A stretch of DNA of 64,000 nt, taken from Stomorhina lunata (Eukaryota > Arthropoda > Insecta > Diptera > Rhiniidae). Position numbers and translations under genes: made by a program. Shown here piece after piece: positions 50,046 through 60,950 of this stretch. The stretch spans positions 15,268,489-15,332,488 of the forward strand of contig OW121742.1 in assembly GCA_933228675.1 (NCBI GenBank), read 5' to 3'. The notes below the pieces were generated by a model. That model was not told the origin of the DNA and searched no databases. It was given only the letters and a program-made list of their open reading frames with translations. Every line of letters starts with the position of its first letter. Position 1 is the first letter of the stretch.

Positions 50046-50081
50046 TTTATTGATCTTTATTCACTTTAATTTTTCACTTTA

Positions 50082-51049
50082 ATATTTTTCATAGAAAATT
50101 TTTGATATAAAATTTTTCATAGAAAAGTTTTCATATAAAATTTTTTAATCATAATTTTTGACGTAAAATATTTTTAAAATTTTTTTTTCAAATTTGATAT
50201 AAAATTTTTCATAGAAAAGTTTAGATGTAAAATTTTTCATAGAAATGTTTTTATGTAAAATTTTTCATAAAAAATTTTTTATGCTAAATTTAAAAAAAAA
50301 AAATTTTCATGTAAAATAAAAAAAAAAAAAATCATGAAAAAATTTTTATTTTTGATGTAGAATTTTTTTACTGGTCTTGATCCTTTTATATAGAAAATTG
50401 TTGATAATAGAAAATTTTAGATGTAAAAGTCTTAATAACAAATTTTTGATATAAAATTTGTTAATGAAAAATTTTATAAAAAACCTTTTAAAACATTTAA
50501 TAATTTTTATTAATTTTTAAAAGAAAATTTTTGATGAAAAATTGCGGTCCTAGTAACTGTAAGTGTAAGTTGATGTAAAATTGTTGATGTAGAATTTTTT
50601 TAATGGTATATTGATATTTTAAATTTTTGATAAAAATATTAGATATAAAATTTTTTATAGAAAATAGTTTTTCAAAGAAAATTTTTATGTGCAATTTTTC
50701 ATAGAAATGTAAAATTTTTTATAGAAAGATTTCGATGCAAAACATTTCATTAAAAATTTTGATACATATTTTTATAGATAATTTAAATACGGGTTGCGGT
50801 TGTAGTAACCTTAAGAAATTTATGAAGTTTCTTTTAATCCAAATTATGTTTTACATTGATCGTTTTGAAAAAAAACCCCTAATAAAGAGAGTACATATAC
50901 CTCTTTTACTCAAATTCTGAAACAACTAATTGAGACGATTATAAAATGAGTGGAAGCTAAGGCTCACACACGTACTCACGAAATGAGTGTTTGTTGTGCG
51001 TTTATATATTTTTTATTGATCTTTATTTACTTTAATTTCACATTTAATA
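50082..51049 (+). repeat. Tandem duplication, unit 2 (no foldback insertion)
   Basis: At about 50224-50271 it shows the pre-insertion array where unit 1 carries the foldback element. A 10-12-bp deletion near 50706 and scattered substitutions distinguish the units. Confidence 0.9.
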
Positions 51050-51095
51050 GACAAAAATGTATGAAGGGCAATATCTTTATATTATATTGTCTTTG
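50850..51095 (+). repeat. Dispersed repeat, copy 3
   Basis: The right part (AATATCTTTATATTATATTG, 51067-51086) matches copy 1 at 35960 but is absent after copy 2. So copy 3 preserves the original continuation, and the duplication breakpoint lies inside this repeat. Confidence 0.7.
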
Positions 51096-52419
51096 ATTTT
51101 GCTTCATTCTTCATCCAGTCAGTATTACAGTCTAGTTCTATTAGAAAATTATGGATCTTCTTAATATCAATACAGCTCCACTGTACATTCTCTATATTTC
51201 TTAATGGTCATCGGTTTGGTTCCTCTAGCCAAATGTTGTTATTATTAATTTTCATCTTTATGCTTTTCTTCCGAAAGTGGTTTAACCCAACGGCTTTTTA
51301 AATAGTTTTGTTGTTTTATTTATTATTCACTTACATACCTCGAACAGGGTCCAAAGTCACATAAAAAAAAACAAATAACAGTCAGTCAAGTTTAAGCATA
51401 AGATACTCTACATGACTAAGGGGAAAACATAATGGCTTTATTGGACTTGAGTATTTATGTCTTGTGCTAGGATTCATATAAGATCTTTAAGGAAATATTT
51501 ACAGATTTGAAGAAAATTAATTAAAGTAAATAGTTGATGTTTAAATGCATATGATCGGTTAACTTTAATATCGATGTTACAAAACCCATTATACCCATCT
51601 TTATAAGTGTAGGGTACAAATATGTTTAAGCTAAAAAAATCCACTATAACAAATTCTCTATGATAGATGACTGGTCTAAGACTCCAGGCTTACAAATAAT
51701 TTTCATTATGAATAATTGCCACACATTGGCAACGATGACAATTTTTATGGTTACTTTTATGGCCTCTCTCACAAACATGTAGACTCGTTCCCTGATCCTG
51801 TACATAATCTCTTCTAGAAGTAGAATATAAATAATAAAAATTAACCACAAATTCGATCATAAAACTTTTTCTTGATGGCAAAACGTTTATTCCTTTCATT
51901 CATCTCATGGAAAAAAATTATATTTATTAATTCTTTGTCTTAAACGCTTACGCTGCTGTTTTTACAACTTCGATAATCATTTGGGTTGACTTTGGTGATG
52001 AGATTTTTGTTGTTAGTCTAACTTTGGCCAGAGTTGGTCTGGGGTTGTACCAACTGACAGTCGTGTTAGTGTTGCATGTTTCCGTTTAGTTTTTTGTTGT
52101 TGTTATTGGTTTATTTTATTATAGTAATTTTTTTGCTGCATTTTCTTTTTTAATTTTGGTGAGAATATAAAGTCACGCATGCATTAAAATTAATTTTTGC
52201 TAAACAGTAAAAGACATAAAAGTCAGTTTTTCTTTATAATTTCTAAGAAAAATATAAATGTCAGTTAGTAAAGTTGTGATCCTTGGTTTGGTTTTTATTG
52301 CTATATAAGGAGTAAAATCATTCCAAAGTTTAAAAGTAGGTATTTGGTATCTATTTATACATTTTTTTCAGGGATATAGATACATCTCCTTAAAATTTTC
52401 GATATTTAATTTTGTTCAC
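51096..52419. other. Non-coding DNA
   Basis: No recognisable exon. Minus-strand frames at 51644-51899 overlap each other and lack motifs. Confidence 0.5.
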
Positions 52420-55400
52420 GGAAAAACCAAGAAAATTTTTATTTCTTTTAAGAAAATTTTCGTTATAAAAAAGTATTTTAATATGAACCTTTTGATAACA
52501 AATTTTTCTTTTCAAAATTTTGCATAAAAAAAGTTTATAGAAAAGTTTTTTCTCAAAAATTTTAAAGAAAAGCTTTTATTTTATATAAAAATGTTTATAG
52601 AATATTTTTGATGAAAAAATTTTAGTTAAAAATTGTTGATGTTAGCATTTTTTCGAAAATTTCTTATTTAAAAATTGTTATGAAAACTTTTTTAAAAAAT
52701 TTTTTGAGGTAAAATGTTTTATTATAGAAAATTTTTGTTGTAAAATTTTTTTAAAGAAAATTTTTGATGTAAAACTTATTAAAGAAAATTTTCGATGTAA
52801 AATTTTTTATGTAAAATTTTTGACGTTAAGATTTTTTAAAAAATTTTTTGAGGTAAAATGTTTTATTATAGAAAATTTTTGTTGTAAAATTTTTTTAAAG
52901 AAAATTTTTGATGTAAAACTTATTAAAGAAAATTTTCGATGTAAAATTTTTTATTTAAAATTTTTGACGTTAAGAAGATTTTGACGTACAATTTTTTATA
53001 ATAATTATTCGATATTAAATTTTTTATAGAAAGGTTTTTTTTATGGAAAATTTGTAATGTAAATTTTTTTATAGAAATTTTTAAGGTAAACATTTTTTAT
53101 AGAAAATTTTTAATATAAAAATTTTTCTAGAAACTTTGTGATGCAAATTTTTTTATAGAAAATTTTTGATGCAAACAAATTTATAGAAAATTTTTAATGT
53201 AAAAATTTTTAATACAAACTTTTTGATTTCAAAATTTTTTTATAGAAAATTGTTCATGTAAAAAATTTTAATAAAAGGTTTTGATGTAAAAAATTTTGTA
53301 CAGAGAATTTTAGATGTAAAATTTTTAATAGAAAATTTTTGATGTGCAAATTTTTTATAGAAAATTTTTTATGTACAAATTTTTTGTAAAAAATTTTTGA
53401 TTTAAAAACTATTTTTAGAAAATTTTGGATGTAAAATTTTTTATAGAAAAATTTTAAAAAACTTTTTAAGAAATTTTATGATGTAAACATTTTCAGAAAA
53501 TTTTTGATGACAAAAATTTTTTATCAAAAATTTTTGATGTCGAAAAAATTAATAGAAAATTTTTGATGTAAAATTTTTTTTACAGAAATTTTTGACTAAA
53601 AGTTTTTGATGTATAACTCTTTTAAGAAATTTTTTAATGGAAAATTCTTTTACAGAAAATGTTGGATATAAAATTTTTTTTACAGAAAGTGTTTGATACA
53701 AAAATTTTTTATAGAAAATTTTAGATGTAAAAATTTTTTATAGAAATTTTTTCATATAAAAAAGTTAAATAGAAAATTTGTTGTAAACATTTTTATAAAA
53801 AATTTTTGATGTAAAAAGTTTTTTCGAAAAATTTTGATGCAAAAATTTTGTACAGAAAATTTTAGATGTAAAATTTTTTAAAGAAAATTTTTGATATAGA
53901 AATTTTTTATAGAAAAATTTTGATTTAAAAACTTTTTTTTAGAAAATTTTGGATGTTTAATTTTTTATAGAAAATTTTTGAAAAACTCTTTAAGACATTT
54001 TTTGATGTAGACATTTGTATAGAAAATTTTTCGTGTACAAATTTTTTATCGAAAATTTTTAAAGTAAAAATTTTTTATAGAAAATTTTTGATACAAAAAT
54101 TTTTAATAGAAAATATTTTACAGAAAATGTTTGATGTAAAAATTTTTTATAGAAAATATTTGATGTAAAAATTTTTTAAAGAAAATTTTTGATGTAAAAA
54201 TTTTTTATCGAAAATTTTTTATATAATTGAAATTTTTATATAAAAAATTTTCGATAAAAAATTTTTACATCAAAAATTTTCGATAAAAAATTTTTACATC
54301 AAAAATTTTGAATGTAAAAAATTTTTATAGAAAATTTTTCATCTAAAAATTTTTATAGAAAAATTTTGGTGTAAAAATTTTGTATAGCGAATTTTATATG
54401 TAAAATTTTTTATAGAAAACTTTTGGTGCACAAATTTTTTAGAAAATTTTTGATGAAAAAACTATTTTTACAAAATTTTGGATGTAAATTTTTTTCAAAA
54501 AATTTTTTAAAAAATGTTTGATAAACTTTTTAAGAAATTTTTTGATGTAAACATTTCTATAGAAAATTTTTCATGTACAAATTTTTTATCGAAAATTTTT
54601 GAAGTAAAAATTTTTTTACAGAAAATTTTTGATACAAAATTTTTTTATAGAAAATGTTTGATGTAGAAATTTTTTATATAAAATATTTGATGTAAAAATT
54701 TTTTATAGAAAATTTTTGATGCAAAATTTTTTTATCGAAAATTTTTTATATAAAAATTTTAAGAAAAAATTTTTGATGTAAAAAAATTTTATAGAAAATT
54801 TTTCATCTAAAAATTTTGATATAAAAATTTTGTATAGAGAATTTTATATGTAAAATTTTTTATAGAAAATTTTTGATGTAAAATTTTTTATAGAAAATTT
54901 TTGATGTAAAATTTTTTAAAGAAAATTTTTGATGTAAAATTTTTTATAGAAAATTTTTGATGTAAAATTTTTTATAGAAAATTTTTGATGTTAAATTTTT
55001 TATAGAAAATTTTTGATGTAAAAACTATTTTTAAAAAATTTTGGATGTAAAATTTTTTCAAAAAATTTTTTAGAAAATTATTTATAGAAAATTTTTGATA
55101 AACATTTTAAGAAATTTTTTGATATAGACATTTCTGTAGAAAATTTTTCATGTACAAATTTTTTATCGAAAATTTTTGAAGTAAAAATTTTTTTATAGAA
55201 AATTTTGATGTAAAAATTTTTTATAGAAAATATTTGATGTAAAAATTTTTTAAAGAAAATTTTTGTTGTTAGAATTTTTTATATAAAAATTTCAATAAAA
55301 AATTTGGAATGTAAAAAATTTTTATTGAAAATTTGTCATTGTTCATTTGTTTTTTATAGAAAATTTTTGATGTAAAAACTATTTTTAAAAAATTTTGGAT

Positions 55401-56550
55401 GTAAAATTTTTTAAAAATTTTTTTAGGAAATTATTTATAGAAAATTTTTGATAAACTTTTTAAGAAAATTTTTAATGTAAACATTTTTATAGAAAATTTT
55501 TGATGTACACATTTTTTATAGAAAATTTTTATGTAAAAATTTGTATAGAAAATTTGTAAAGTAAAAAATATTTTGATGTTAATATTTTCTATGTATAGTT
55601 TTTACATCAAAATTTTTTTATAAAAAATTTTTCTATCAAAAATTTTTTATCGAAAATCTTGCGTCAAAAATTTTCTATAAACATTTTTTTATAGAAAATT
55701 TTTTATGAAAAATTTTTTATTAAAAAAATTTTCATAAAAAATTTTTATAGAGAATTTTTGATGTAAAACTTTTATAGAAAATTTTTGATGTAACAATTTT
55801 TTAAAGAAAATTTTCGATGTAAAAATTTTGTAAAGAAAAATTTTGATGCAAAAACTGTTTATGGAAAATTTTTGATGTAAAATTTTGTATAGAAAATTTT
55901 TAGAAAAAATGTTTGATAAACTTTTTAAGAAAATTTTTGATGTAAACATTTTTGTAGTAAAATTTTGATATACAAATTTTTTATACAAAATTCGTAAAGT
56001 AAAAATTTTTATAGAATATTTTTGATGTTAAAATTTTCTATGGATAGTTTTTTCATTAAAATTTTTTAATAAAAAATTTATTATCGAAAATCTTGCGTCA
56101 AAAATTTTCTACAAATATTTTCCTATAGAAAATTTTTTATGTAAAAATTTTTGATGTAAAAAATTTTTATAAAGAATTTTTATAGAGAATTTTTGATGTA
56201 AAAATTTTTATAGAAAATTTTAAATTAAAATTTTTTATAGAAAATTTTTGATGTAGAAATTTTTTATAGAAAAATTTTGATGCAAAAACTATTAATAGAA
56301 AATTTTTGATGTAAAATTTTTTATAGAAAATTTTTTGAAAAAACTTTGTATAGAAAATTTTTGATGTATAGTATAGAAAATTTTCAAGTAAAATTTTGTT
56401 ATAGAAAACATTTTTATAAACAATTTTTAATGTACAAATTTTTTATAGAACTTTTTTGATGTAAAAATTTTTATAAAAAAAATTTTGATGTAAAAATTGT
56501 TTGTACAAAATTTTAGATATTACATTTGTAGAAAATTATTGATGTAAAGT
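52420..56550 (+). repeat. Tandem array P, 28-bp GATGTAAAA monomer
   Basis: About 145 monomers of the type TTTTTGATGTAAAATTTTTT then ATAGAAAA, with many length variants. The cleanest stretch is 54850-55015. Two monomers are flipped at 54236-54305, creating a perfect 43-bp inverted repeat. Blocks of 100-200 bp recur (for example 52680-52800 against 52835-52960). Confidence 0.93.
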
Positions 56551-57569
56551 GGGATCCCTAATATGTCGTGGGCTTAATATGCAAACATGCTAAGCCTTAT
56601 TTTAAAAATCGAATTAATTATAAAATTATCATAATCTTATTATAGGAATTTTATATAAGAAATTTGATTCTAACGTTTGTCGTAACTATATTTTTCGTTT
56701 ATGAATAAGGGGGTTATAATAAGTTTTTAATATATTAAGCATTTTTAGTCCCTCCTGTAAAATTTTTGAAAGGAAGTTAGCAGGTTTGCGTATTATATCC
56801 AATTTCAGATAGTACCATAACACCCTGTAATTACCTGCAATAAAACATTCGGTATATCGAAAATGTTTTTTCGAAAATTAATTATTTATTTTTTCTTCTA
56901 TTTTTTATATAAAGTTTTACTGACATTATAAAATTTTACCGTTTTATAGCAAACAAATTTTCATTTTAGTATTAAACCTACAAATCTTTCCTTTTCCAAA
57001 CTTAGTTGTCTTAGGCGGCTGCATTATCTCTTGCTCCCTGAAATTTGCTGCTATAACCAATGAAGTTTTATGTTGCAAAGTAAATAAATGTTGTTGTCTT
57101 TAATATGCAGAAAATTGCTTCTTGTATGTGATGGTGTCTGTTCGCTGTTGCAACCAAGAACATTTTGTAAAGCAAAAGGATAAAAGACATTCACATAAAT
57201 GTTATTAATATTCTTTGATCATTATTTTTGACATGTTCCTATTAAGGCAGAAGAATATCAAGTATAGAAGAAAATGTCTGTCTTTCCTTTCTACTATAAG
57301 TTTTATTTTATCATTAAAGTGTCGCATGTATTTAAGATATATTCACTGGGTGCAAAAACAAAAACAAACTTGTCAATGTGAAAATAATTAATATTTTTGC
57401 TATAAAGATAAAATAATGAGTGTAGAGGATCGGAGTTTTTAGAAACGCTACTTTCGTGTTTACGATGTGTTCTTGCTAATGGGGTTAATGAAAATGTTGA
57501 ATAATTGGCGTGACATCATTTAGAGGAAATAGGCTAGTTTGGTCGTACTTTATTGTCATTGCAACAAAA
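56551..57569. other. Non-coding DNA
   Basis: More complex sequence following array P. No exon, RNA gene or TE end recognised. Confidence 0.45.
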
Positions 57570-57960
57570 AAATCGCTGAAGTTGCCAACATAAGATTTCC
57601 GAGGAGATCAATTAAACGAGTAATCGAGGTAGAAATTTATAAACCTTGAATGTACATCTTAGGTTGGATATTGCAAAAATATATATGAATTTCGATGTTT
57701 GGCAACTCACGATCGCAATATGTGAAGGTAAAAATAAATGGGTCTTTCATCGGATTTTACTAAGATCAAGCTGAAATGTCGACTAAAACAAGCGCGAATT
57801 GTCTCTGATACATAGCCACAAAATGGAACCCAATAAGAAATGGCCTCATCAACCAAATATGAAACAAGAGTCAATTAGTTACAGACTGGCTTGGATAATC
57901 CAGATATAAGAGTAGAAAGAACATTTGGAAGATGTTTGTAAAGTCGTCGTAGAAAAACTA
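57570..57960 (+). pseudogene. Tc1/mariner transposase relic
   Basis: The frame at 57872-57892 reads Q-L-V-T-D-W-L. A frameshift then leads to D-N-P-D-I-R-V-E (57894-57917), and another to N-I-W-K-M-F-V-K (57920-57943). Tc1-like transposases carry W-L then I-x-V, then the SPDLNPIE motif and L-W in this order. The SPDLNPIE segment itself is missing, so the catalytic acid is lost. A possible N-terminal helix-turn-helix trace (KIAEVANI, SIKRVIE) lies near 57571-57630, in plus orientation. Everything between is scrambled by stops. Family assignment rests on short motifs. Confidence 0.45.
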
Positions 57961-58702
57961 GTTAGTTTTCTATATTAAAAAAAAAAAATTTTGACCATTG
58001 ATCCCGGGATAATATTCTTTAGTCACATTTAAACACTACGAAATAAAATTAGGTTCCCCTAAGATCTACGATTGAAATATATAAACGGTGTAAATTGTAC
58101 CATCAACAACATTTTGCTTATAGACCCGATCTAATCTTTTTTACAACTCAGAATCCGAGTAGGAAATGTTCGTCTGCAACGCTACATAATATTCTTATTT
58201 GTAGAACATTGTCTTTGTAAAACAGTTGCCAACTCTATTGCCACATTGGAGCATTGCGATGCATCGTCGCAATGTGGGTTGTGTTTCACTGTTCTATTGC
58301 TACTTAATGATTCCTAAAACCAGTATATTTCAAGGGCTCATCCCTTTGTGGTCGATTTTCCAGCGGATCTCAAGATGCACTATAGAGAAAACTCGTTTTT
58401 TAGCCTCACAGCACGAATGTGAAATAAACTTCTTGCATCAGACTTTCCCATTAATTACGATATCCAAAGGTTCAAATCGCACATCCACAAACACTACTCC
58501 GTCTATCCTCCTTCCCACAATCTATTTTCCTAGTTCCATTACAATGCATATGCATATGTATGGGTCAACCCCTGGGTGTTGGTCCAATACAAAAAAAAAA
58601 AAAACACACACACAATAATTTTATAAGTTTCTCCATTTGGTGGACCCTTTCCAAAGGCGAAATGCTGAGGATTTTAAGGTGAATTATAATGGTAAACGTA
58701 TA
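57961..58702. other. Non-coding DNA
   Basis: The 130-codon frame at 58226-58618 has no recognisable domain and ends in a poly-Lys/CA-repeat tail (A-run and CACACA at 58593-58613). An imperfect hairpin (CCACATTG / CAATGTGG, 58240-58276) lies near its start. Confidence 0.4.
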
Positions 58703-59059
58703 GCTCGATTGTGTATTGCAACCGAATTTTAGTTGCTTTGTCTACTGGTAACACAACCAGTAAAAAAGTTGTATCGTATATGGCAATACATGTCAGTTCC
58801 TAAAAGTTATCAAAAATTGTGACTGGCAACTAAGAGAAAAAAGAAAAATTAGAAAAAAAATATATATTTTAAACTTTTAAAAAATTAGTAGCACTTTAAG
58901 ACTTGTTTCTAATCGAAGTTTCCTGAAGTCCCATGGTAATATTTTCAACCTTGATATGACACAACCTGCATTGTTGATGATTCTAAAGAAAGTCTTACTA
59001 TTATTTTTTCAAAAATTTTAAAAATTTAGTATACAAATTTGTTTTGTTTGAAAATAAAC

Positions 59060-59310
59060 GGCCCTATTGCCATTCTCAACTTTACTAAGATTGTTCGTCT
59101 GCCAGTCGACTTAATTTTAACTCAACCAAATTATTTTTTGATATTGCAGAACTCAACATTTGTTAGTCGACCCAACTTTCACTCAATCAAATTATTTATT
59201 GATATTGCGGAATTTAACAGTTTTCAGTTCCGCAATATCAAAAAATTATTTGTTTGAGTGAAAGTTTGGTCATCTGGCAGACGACCAAACTGAGTTTAGT
59301 TGACAAATGC
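59060..59310. repeat. Internal 61-bp direct repeat plus inverted copy
   Basis: GTCGAC starts at 59105 and 59166, each followed by an ACTCAA-CAAATTATTT-TGATATTGC string (61-bp period). A third copy is inverted at 59222-59290, where GCAATATCAAAAAATTATTT and GAGTGAAAGTTTGG mirror it. Potential hairpin inside the Harbinger relic. Confidence 0.8.
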
Positions 59311-59315
59311 AATAG

Positions 59316-59405
59316 CGGCAATATCTTCCAGGCATTATGGGATGTATCGATGGCACACATGTGCTTATAATAGGACCATGGGAATATATTTTTTCCGCTT
59401 TAAAA
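59316..59405 (+). pseudogene. Harbinger DDE nuclease fragment
   Basis: The frame reads RQYLPGIMGCIDGTHVLIIG then PWEYIF. The string F/L-P-G-I-x-G-x-I-D-G-T-H-V is the conserved block around the first catalytic Asp of PIF/Harbinger nucleases, here D in IDGTH. A stop (TAG at 59313-59315) immediately precedes it, another follows within about 17 codons, and the later D and E motifs are not found. It is non-functional. Confidence 0.7.
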
Positions 59406-59591
59406 AAAAGTGCACAGCAACCACAAATTCCCGGTGGCTGAAATTACCTATGACTAGCAACTAGAATTGCTGCTTATTGCCATCTACAATGTGATTTATA
59501 ATTAACAAGGTAACTGAGCTTTAGTTATCGTTCTGTGTCATTTTGGCAATTGGCAACAAAATTAAAGTTAAGTTGTAATACACAATCGAGC

Positions 59592-59820
59592 AATTAAATT
59601 GAAAATGTGTTTCTGGTATTGCATATAATTTTGTTCATCTCTATCAAATTGTGTGTGTTAATCAAAATATTGTTATTCCTCTGGGGGGAACAAATAGCCA
59701 TATATGTATGATGTAGACCTACAATTAGTAGACTAACTTTAAGTCGATATAGGTAAATTGCAGAAACAAAATTTGCGGAATTTTCTACCAAATAAATCGT
59801 TAATTTTAAAGTTACGAAAT
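59592..59820. other. Non-coding spacer
   Basis: Unique AT-rich sequence between the Harbinger and hAT-type elements. Bases 59813-59820 (TACGAAAT) are the hAT-type target duplication. Confidence 0.5.
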
Positions 59821-59941
59821 TAGAGTTGTAAAATGTCGATATTTTTGACTACTCGATACTACTCTATTCTTCTAACAATAGCAGTTGGACTAGGCGGTGC
59901 AGTATGGTAACAGTTCCCTCAAGAACCGAATTCCATCTAGT

Positions 59942-60768
59942 ATATACATATAATTCCCCGACAACATTCCAATTAGAACAAGGGGTATTTTCTCAGACAA
60001 TGAGCTGCATCCGATTCTATTTTTTAACTCATTGAAAGGAACCTACGTTTTAACTCCTGCTTCGAATGGCAAATGCATTAGTTAGAGAAGTTTTACATAG
60101 CCGAATACTCAATAACCAGTGGTTACCTGAGTTATGAGGTGAACTGCTGCTTTTTGAAAAGTTATTTTTTTCAAGTGGGTCTTGCCAAGATATAGTTTCG
60201 ATAGCTTGAGTAAAAACCATCGATTCTATCGGATCTTTTTAATTCTGGCAGTAAAATAAAAACTTTAGGAAAATAGATTACAAAATATTTCGCTCATTGA
60301 CTTCAATTGTGTAATAACTCTAAACATAGATTTGAATTAAATAAAACATTTTTTTGCACTACTTACTTTAAATTGCAGCGTCACTTGTAAAGAGAACGAA
60401 GTCTATTTGGTTAAAGTCGACACTTGGCCGCCGCCGCCGGCTTAATGTGTCAGTATTCTATTTATTTATTTTTGCATGAACAAATTAATTCCACGACACA
60501 TTAAGCAAATGCTAAAATACTTAACTTGTCTTGCTGAAATGCAAAATATAAAAATTTTAATTTGCAGTCGACTAAAAACCTGCGTTAAATTTGTTGAAAA
60601 TTTGATTTTGGCTACATTTAATCGACTTCTTATATTTGCCGATAGTATCGATTGTGAAAAAAACTATCGATAGTCAGTAAAAAATAAAACTATCGATACT
60701 ATCGATTGTTTTGCAGCTCTACTGGTATGCTAGGCGGATGACTAACCTGCTATATCACGGCTGCTTAC
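59942..60768 (-). mobile_element. SINE inserted in the hAT-type element, interrupted
   Basis: Same family as 44196-44400 on the opposite strand. The head is at 60727-60768 (GCTAGGCGGATGACTAACCT) and the body at 60064-60165 (CTCAATAACCAGTGGTTACC). A 10-bp target duplication TCCATCTAGT lies at 59932-59941 and 60769-60778. The 3' part (59942-60060) is absent from the 44-kb copy. About 36 bp around the B box are missing where an inner insertion sits. Confidence 0.85.
60168..60721. mobile_element. Insertion within the SINE, possible hAT-like element
   Basis: About 550 bp of non-SINE sequence replaces the SINE B-box region. Its right end, read inward, is TAGAGCTGCAAAACAATCGA, similar in style to the outer element end. 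The left end is worn, with GGGTCTTGCCAAGATATAGT then TTCGATAG as the best match. TATCGATA occurs exactly at 60665-60672 and 60691-60698. No clear target duplication. The 65-codon frame at 60476-60673 has no known motif. Confidence 0.5.
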
Positions 60769-60950
60769 TCCATCTAGTGGGTGTGAAATTTCTTTGTTGT
60801 TATCAAGGCTGAATTTAAGCATATTTTACTGAAAAATACAACCCTAGAAGTATTGCGTACTTACTTTTGGTTATCGAGTACTCAAAAATTTACCAGGTAG
60901 TGAGTACTCAATATCCAAATACTCAATACTTTTACAACTCTATACGAAAT

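Larger units (their letters stand above)
48495..50081 (+). repeat. Tandem duplication, unit 1 (with foldback insertion)
   Basis: Aligns end to end with 50082-51049 apart from the foldback element at 48651-49282. Array-like parts and a unique part (49810-50045) are both duplicated, and identity is high. Duplication is therefore recent compared with the surrounding monomer divergence. Confidence 0.9.
58703..59591 (+). mobile_element. Decayed PIF/Harbinger-type DNA transposon
   Basis: Inverted ends: GCTCGATTGTGTATTGCAAC at 58703 and, read inward from 59591, GCTCGATTGTGTATTACAAC, with weaker similarity for about 25 more bases. Between them lies a nuclease fragment of the Harbinger (HARBI1-like) family. 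At 889 bp it is far shorter than an autonomous copy. The expected 3-bp target duplication is not clear. An internal inverted repeat occupies 59060-59310. Confidence 0.65.
59821..60942. mobile_element. Non-autonomous hAT-type element with nested insertions
   Basis: Both ends are TAGAGTTGTAAAA (59821-59833 and, inverted, 60930-60942). Exact 8-bp direct repeats TACGAAAT flank it (59813-59820, 60943-60950). The 8-bp duplication and the TAGAG-type end fit the hAT superfamily. TACTCGATA-like motifs recur near each end. Removing the nested SINE leaves under 300 bp, a MITE. No transposase seen. Confidence 0.85.

Noticed and set aside
58226..58618. 130-codon frame, the longest in the window
   Set aside because: No recognisable domain, low-complexity end encoded by an A-run and CA repeat, and no splice or promoter context.
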